Source: JAKIWV01 sp963773945 (lineage in GTDB: Archaea; Thermoplasmatota; Thermoplasmata; Lutacidiplasmatales; UBA184). Taken from it: a stretch of DNA of 64,000 nucleotides. Positions 59,515 to 64,000 of this stretch are shown in pieces. How positions within the stretch are numbered: the stretch's first letter is position 1; each line of letters begins with the position of its first letter. The stretch spans positions 124,001 through 188,000 of the forward strand of contig CAVZDD010000004.1 of the NCBI GenBank assembly GCA_963773945.1, given 5' to 3'. The notes beneath the pieces are model-generated. The model saw nothing but the letters and a program-made list of their open reading frames with translations, was not told the origin of the DNA and searched no databases. The position numbers and the translations under genes are program-made.

Positions 59515-60776
59515 TCAGTCCACCGCCGGTGGGAAGGGAATTCCTCGGCGGTAGACCCGTGCCGGCGTGAGGCCGAACCGATAGGGAATGTGCTCCGCCG
59601 AGGGGATGTCAAAGACCACGAAGTCGGCGGAACGACCGACGGCGATGGTCCCGGCCTCGCCGGAGAGTCCGATGGCGTACGCCGCGTTCACCGTCGCCGC
59701 GGTCAACGCCTCGGCCGGCGTGAGCCGGGCGCCGTAGACGCTGTGGGAGAGCACGAGTGGCATCGATTCCACCCACGAGTTGGGCGAGAGGTCGGTACCG
59801 ACCGCGACGGGAACGCCAGCATCGACCATCTCTCGGCCCGGGCTCGCTCGCTTCGCAAACGAGGCGAACGGAGTGACGGGCAGGAGAACAGCGGTCACGC
59901 CCGCCGCCGCCAGCGCCTGGCGGTCCGCTTCTGAGGACTCAAGGAGGTGCTCGGCCGACCGGCAGCCGAGCCGGGCCGCCAGTGCGGCGCCGCCGAGGCG
60001 GACGAATTCGTCGGCATGCACCTTGAGGTCCAGCCCGACGGCCCGGGCCGCGAGGAGGAGTCGTTCCGTTTGCTCGACACTGAAGAATCCGGGCTCGCAA
60101 AACGCGTCGCAGAAATCGGCGAGGTGGTGACGTGCGATCGCCGGCAGGGCTTCGCGAATCAGCGCCGATACGTAGTCGTCGGCGCGGTCCGCGTACTCCG
60201 GAGGGATCGCATGAGCGCCCAGGAACGTGGGTACGAGGCGAAGGCCGGTTCGTCGCGCCAGGTGAGGGACCAGGGAGAGTAGGCGGCGTTCGCCAGTCGG
60301 CGTGAGCGCGTAGCCGCTCTTCACCTCGCAGCTGGTGGTCCCCATCGCCGCCATGCGCATGAGGCGCGCTTCGGCCGAGCGCAGCAAGAGGGAGGTCGAG
60401 GCCCACCGGGTCGCTCGGACCGTCTGGAAGAGTCCCCCACCTTGGCGCGCGATGTCGCGATAGGACGCGCCGCCGATCTTGAGGGCTATCTCCGCCGCCC
60501 GGTCCCCGGCAAACAGTACATGGGTGTGGGGATCGACGAACCCGGGCACCACGGTTCCACCGCCCGCGCTCCAGTGGGTCCCTCCACGGCGGAGCCGGAC
60601 CTCGCGCTTGCACCGGGCCTCCGAACCGACGTAGACGAACCGGCCGCCATCCACGGCGACCGCGGCGCGCGAGATCCGCCCGAGTTCTCGCATCGCCGAG
60701 CCGACCCGGGGACCGGCCCGGTCGCCAGCGTCACGAGCTCGCCGATGTCCGTGACCACGAGATCGGCGCGCGTCAC
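59515..60776 (-). CDS. hutI: Imidazolonepropionase (one frameshift in the assembly)
   Basis: Hydrolyses imidazolone propionate to formiminoglutamate in histidine degradation. The amidohydrolase core shows VVPGFVDPHTHVLFAGDR (metal-binding His-x-His), GGGLFQTVRAT, TSCEVKSGYAL, FLGAHAIPPEY, KVHADEFVRLGGAALAARLG and VGTDLSPNSWVESM. The visible frame starts at an ATG at 60693. A separate frame upstream encodes the missing N-terminus TRADLVVTDIGELVTLATGP. Adding one base in the GGGG at 60708-60711 joins them into a protein of about 420 residues. The GTG at 60776 overlaps the rnz stop as GTGA, which supports this longer start. Confidence 0.88.
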
Positions 60777-61675
60777 GGTTGCCGAAGGAGCTCCTCGAGG
60801 AAGTCCCGTGCCGCGACCGTCGGGGAGAACCGGCTGCGCGCTTGGACGGCCAGCGGCTCGGCGTCCTTGTAGCGAGAGGAGAAGTGCGTCAGGAAGAGGT
60901 GTCCCACCTCCGCGTCGCGTGCCACCTCAGCCGCCTGACGAGCGGAGGAATGGCCCCAGGTGTTGGCCTCCGCTTCATGGTCCTCCCCCATCGTCGCTTC
61001 GTGGATGAGCGCTGAGGCGCGGTGGGCCAGCCGTTTGACCGATTCGGACGGACGACCATCGCCCGAGTAGACGACCGAGAGTCCCGTCCGGGGCGCTCCC
61101 ATGACTTCGTCGGGGCGGATCGTGCGTCCCCCCACTTCGATCGTCTCGCCGGCCTCCAATCGAGCGAAGTCGTGGCCCCGGATCCCAAAGTCGTGGGCCT
61201 TCACGACGTCAAAGCGGCCGCGTTTGGGGCCTTCCTCGATCCGGTAGGCGAGGGCCGGTACGGTGTGGTCGGCATGTGCGGTACGAACGGAGTAGCCCGG
61301 AAGTTCGACCGACTCGTCGGGCCGGAGGGGGTGGAGATGCACCGGGAATCGGAGGGTGAAGTAGCCCATGGCGAGCACACGTTCGAACATCTCCTTCGCA
61401 TCGGGCGGACCGTACAGGTCAAGCGGCTCGGTGCGATTGTTGAGGCACATGCTCTGGATGAGGCCCGGAAGGCCCAGAAAGTGGTCGCCGTGGAAATGCG
61501 TGATAAAAATCCGTCGGACGCGCATGAACGAGACCGTCGACAGGAAAAACTGCCGTTGGGTCCCTTCTCCGCAATCCAGGAGGACGAGCTCCTTCTCCGT
61601 GTCCAGAGCGATCGCGCTCGCGGACCGTTCTTTAGTCGGCCAAGAGCCGGCGGTGCCCAGGAATACGATGCGCAC
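60773..61675 (-). CDS. rnz: Ribonuclease Z (tRNA 3' endonuclease)
   Basis: 300 residues of the metallo-beta-lactamase fold that trims tRNA 3' trailers. It has VFLGTAGSWPTKERSASAI, LLDCGEGTQRQF, THFHGDHFLGLPGLIQSM with the zinc ligands, GLSVVYSGDGRPSESV with the later Asp, ALIHEATM and LTHFSSRY with the last His. This matters locally because the tRNA-Arg gene does not encode CCA. A TATA-like CCTATTAATG on the minus strand lies about 25 bases before the ATG. Confidence 0.93.
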   Translation of the reverse strand: MRIVFLGTAGSWPTKERSASAIALDTEKELVLLDCGEGTQRQFFLSTVSFMRVRRIFITHFHGDHFLGLPGLIQSMCLNNRTEPLDLYGPPDAKEMFERVLAMGYFTLRFPVHLHPLRPDESVELPGYSVRTAHADHTVPALAYRIEEGPKRGRFDVVKAHDFGIRGHDFARLEAGETIEVGGRTIRPDEVMGAPRTGLSVVYSGDGRPSESVKRLAHRASALIHEATMGEDHEAEANTWGHSSARQAAEVARDAEVGHLFLTHFSSRYKDAEPLAVQARSRFSPTVAARDFLEELLRQP

Positions 61676-61797
61676 GGCAGGCGAATGAGTGCGCCATTAA
61701 TAGGTCCCCGGGCCGCGGCAGAGTCGACCCCTGCCGGGGAGCCGATTCACCTCCCCTGAAATCGACTTGTAGTACCCCCGAGTAAGATTGCCGGTAC

Positions 61798-62916
61798 ATG
61801 GTGGACTGGGACCGCGTCGAGGAGCTCCGGGGCAAGGGCTGGGACTGGGACCGGATCGCCGACGACTCGAAGGTCGCCTACCAAGCCCCCCGGGGCGTCA
61901 CGGACAAAGGTCGGGCTCTCCGGACGCTGTACGCGAAGCGGGCCCGTACGGCCAGTCGGGAGCCGGTGGCGGAACAGCCGCTGGCGAAGCAGAATGCGGC
62001 CAAGGAGTCCAAGTGGACCCTCGCGCGTTTCGGCATGCTGTTCACACCCCTGACGGGAATCTGGTTCCTCATCGCCTACTTTGTGCCCTCTCCGGTTGGG
62101 GTGTTCATCAGCGCGATCCCGGTCCTCGGATTGGCGTTGGCCGGCTCGTGCTTCCTGTTGGCGTTCGGGCTTCTCCGAACCGACAAGAAATGGACTTCGG
62201 CGTTCCGCGGTGCCCTGGCGGGTGGCATCATCCTGGGACTCGTGGTGTCGGCCAGCTTCGGCATCGGAGGTCTCCTCGCCGGCTATCCCACGCTGACGGG
62301 AGTGACGAGCCCCCAGCCGGACAACTTCCACTTTGCGGGGAACCCCCTGTGGACCGATGATCACTCTTCCTCCGGGAAACCGGTCTACTTCTTCTTCGGA
62401 TCGGCCGCCTGCCCGTATTGTTCGGCGTCGAGTTGGGCGGAGGTGGTCGCGCTCGAACGTTTCGGTACGCTCACCGGGACCGTCTTCGACTACTCCAATC
62501 CGAACGACGTCTATCCGAACACACCCGAGGAGGTCTTGGCGAGCGCCCAGCTGACGAGCAATTACATCGCACTCCAGGTCGCGGAGACGACCTACACCGG
62601 CCAGATCATCTTGCCGGGATTCGCCAACGAGTACCAGAACGCCTACTTCGTGGCCTACGACTCGGGCGGGTCGATTCCGTTCATCGTGATCGGAGGACAG
62701 TACTTCACCGTCGGGACCCTCGTGAACCCGGCCGACCTCGCGGGGATGAGCACCGCCACGGTCGCGTCGGCGATTGCAACCCAGAGCGGCCCGGCGTGGA
62801 ACGCCATCTCCCCGGCGGCCGACTGGCTCACGGCGTACATGCTGAAGGTGGACGGCGGCCAGCCGGCGTCCCTCCTGGCCGGGAATGTGTTGAGCGACTA
62901 CGGCCAGATCAGCTAA
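61798..62916 (+). CDS. DUF929-like membrane-bound thioredoxin-fold protein
   Basis: 372 residues. A soluble N-terminus (WDRVEELRGKGWDWDRIADDSKVAYQAP) is followed by about three membrane segments between 80 and 150. An extracytoplasmic domain with PVYFFFGSAACPYCSASSWAEVVALERFG follows. The CPYC pair (about residue 204-207) in a thioredoxin-like setting and the later IPFIVIGGQYFTVG fit DUF929, which I regard as a disulfide-exchange family. The next gene, 9 bp on, is a VKOR homolog that could recharge it, so they form one oxidative-folding unit outside the membrane. Confidence 0.78.
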   Translation: MVDWDRVEELRGKGWDWDRIADDSKVAYQAPRGVTDKGRALRTLYAKRARTASREPVAEQPLAKQNAAKESKWTLARFGMLFTPLTGIWFLIAYFVPSPVGVFISAIPVLGLALAGSCFLLAFGLLRTDKKWTSAFRGALAGGIILGLVVSASFGIGGLLAGYPTLTGVTSPQPDNFHFAGNPLWTDDHSSSGKPVYFFFGSAACPYCSASSWAEVVALERFGTLTGTVFDYSNPNDVYPNTPEEVLASAQLTSNYIALQVAETTYTGQIILPGFANEYQNAYFVAYDSGGSIPFIVIGGQYFTVGTLVNPADLAGMSTATVASAIATQSGPAWNAISPAADWLTAYMLKVDGGQPASLLAGNVLSDYGQIS

Positions 62917-62925
62917 CCGTGGCCC

Positions 62926-63399
62926 ATGCGGTCGGAGACTCTCCACGCGATCCTTCCGCTGGCGATCGTCGCCGGCCTCGCGCTCTCCTTGTTCGCCGCG
63001 GCCGAGTCCCTCGACCCGGCGCTCCAGGGCGTCTGCTCGGTCAACGCGTTCTTCTCCTGCCACAAGGTGGACGCGAGCGCCTACACCACGACGCTCGGCA
63101 TTCCGGACTATCTGTGGGGGGTCGGCGGGTTTGCCGCCCTCTTCGTCCTGGACGTACAGGTCTACCGGCTCGGCCGGGGGCGCTGGCTGGACGCGCTGAC
63201 GGTACTGTCCGGCATCGGCGTACTGCTCTCGGTCTATTTCGGCTACTTGGAGCTCGTGAAGATCGACGCCCTGTGCCTCGTCTGTTTCGGGTCCTATCTG
63301 GCGAACGTGGCGACGTTCCTCACGGCCGCCCTGCTGCGTCGACCGGCCAGTGGCTCCGGTCGTTCGGCCGGTGCGGCCGCGTCCGCCGACAACGCCTAG
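62926..63399 (+). CDS. Vitamin K epoxide reductase (VKOR) family protein
   Basis: 157 residues with about four membrane helices. The VKOR cysteines are Cys37 and Cys45 in QGVCSVNAFFSCHKV and Cys117/Cys120 in the redox motif ALCLVCFGSYLAN. SAYTTTLGIPDYLWGVGGF is the conserved Ser/Tyr loop. It oxidises partner thiols using membrane quinone, taking the place of DsbB. It starts 10 bases after the stop of the DUF929-like gene, its probable partner. Confidence 0.9.
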   Translation: MRSETLHAILPLAIVAGLALSLFAAAESLDPALQGVCSVNAFFSCHKVDASAYTTTLGIPDYLWGVGGFAALFVLDVQVYRLGRGRWLDALTVLSGIGVLLSVYFGYLELVKIDALCLVCFGSYLANVATFLTAALLRRPASGSGRSAGAAASADNA

Positions 63400-63410
63400 G
63401 CGTCCAGCCT

Positions 63411-64000
63411 TCAGTGCGCCGCGCGGTGGAACGCGTTGGGGGATTCCTTCTTCCGACGGGTGTCCTCGTCGTGAACCCACCGATTCGCGTGGACGATCCC
63501 GGACAGCTTCTTCGCGAACTGGTCCAGGTGGTCTCCGCGGATGCCGACGACCATCCGGTCGTTGCCCATCTCGGTATAGAGTCGAGACCCCGTGCAGCCG
63601 AGCGAGACCGCCACGCGAGCTCCGTTGTTCATGATCGGCATGATCGCACACATCGGTCGTCCATTCATTGGGACCGGCTGGGCATCGGCGCCCGCGCCGG
63701 CCGTCTCGAGAGCCAGCATCGCGGAATCCGGTCGGGCGAACAGCAACACGCTGGTCGGCGCCATCGGTAATGACCCCAAGGGTCCGTAAGCGACGTACTT
63801 CGGCGCCTTGGCGTTGTGAGGGACATGCGCCTCTTCGCCGGGGTTGAGGTAGCCTTCCTTCTGCATCGTGCCGATCGTCCCCATGAGGCGCGCTCCGAAG
63901 GTGGCCTCGGGGGGGATCCCGAGAACGAACGCCCCGATCTCGCAGTCCTCGTGCTTGGGGAGGCCCGCGTAGAACGTCTTCTCGGTGCCTAGGGCGAAGA
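63411..64000 (-). CDS. DUF169-family protein (partial, runs off the window)
   Basis: The frame is open from the window edge; its C-terminal 196 residues are seen. Before the internal ATG at 63884 the frame reads FALGTEKTFYAGLPKHEDCEIGAFVLGI, so the gene clearly starts beyond 64000. Blocks PKYVAYGPLGSLPMAPTSVLLFARPDSAMLALETAGAG and CAIMPIMNNGARVAVSLGCTGSRLYTEM match the DUF169 pattern. Function unknown; some members lie near molybdenum or iron-sulfur genes. Convergent with the VKOR gene. Confidence 0.75.
   Translation of the reverse strand, partial: FALGTEKTFYAGLPKHEDCEIGAFVLGIPPEATFGARLMGTIGTMQKEGYLNPGEEAHVPHNAKAPKYVAYGPLGSLPMAPTSVLLFARPDSAMLALETAGAGADAQPVPMNGRPMCAIMPIMNNGARVAVSLGCTGSRLYTEMGNDRMVVGIRGDHLDQFAKKLSGIVHANRWVHDEDTRRKKESPNAFHRAAH

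Noticed and set aside
1..64000. CRISPR array, integrase-type island or rRNA genes
   Set aside because: No regularly spaced repeats, no tyrosine/serine integrase and no rRNA segments were seen. The only tRNA is not at an island border.

Overview
This window is chromosomal DNA of a high-GC archaeon, most likely an uncultured member of the Thermoplasmatota (class Thermoplasmata). The domain call rests on the large subunit of family-D DNA polymerase (DP2), RadA, RNase P Pop5, PurP, an archaeal RNase Z, type IV pilin-like leaders, TATA boxes about 25 bases upstream of start codons with little or no leader, many 4-base GTGA/ATGA gene overlaps, and a tRNA intron with a bulge-helix-bulge motif. The phylum is an inference from overall gene content.

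Layout. 1-7.3 kb: end of a cation/proton antiporter, purC, radA, a tungstate/molybdate ABC transporter with its ModE-like regulator (wtpABC-modE), and a divergent nickel superoxide dismutase pair (sodX/sodN). 7.4-19.2 kb: hutH, small regulators, a GlcD-type oxidase, mutY, a cysteine-less thioredoxin, an SDR, purH, a large pilin-like glycoprotein, the RNase P Pop5 gene with a 103-bp MITE in its 3' end, and ftsZ. 19.25-28.19 kb: an accessory island of visibly lower GC. I read it as two adjacent transposons whose ends resemble each other, separated and flanked by three copies of the same 8-bp target TTTACAGA. The first carries a SWIM-finger DDE transposase, a restriction-modification pair and a retropepsin/DUF5678 pair. 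The second has no transposase. 28.3-29.9 kb: an arsenic-type module (hxlR-like regulator divergent from arsC-aqpS) with a 31-residue, extremely cysteine-rich ORF coupled to arsC. 30-49 kb: a pilin, polC (DP2), a tRNA-Arg(UCG) whose 32-nt intron sits in the T loop, a molybdenum hydroxylase (M-S-L subunits), purP-gcvT, two tandem ATPase-TPR paralogs, and nadC-nadA. 49-64 kb: PolX, GNAT, DUF2400, MFS, B12-dependent ribonucleotide reductase, hutI-rnz, a DUF929-VKOR disulfide pair and a DUF169 protein running off the edge.

How the genes fit together. Tungstate/molybdate uptake supplies the molybdenum hydroxylase. PurC, PurH and PurP belong to purine synthesis, with two alternative routes to FAICAR present. 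NadA and NadC make NAD precursors, and HutH and HutI are two steps of histidine breakdown. SodN, MutY, ArsC/AqpS and the VKOR pair suggest an aerobic, oxidatively and metal-stressed life.

A caution for users: six genes (radA, wtpA, rnp2, the 27-kb secreted protein, polC, hutI) are each split by one missing base inside a short G/C run. Several are essential, so I treat these as likely assembly errors rather than pseudogenes and annotate each gene whole.
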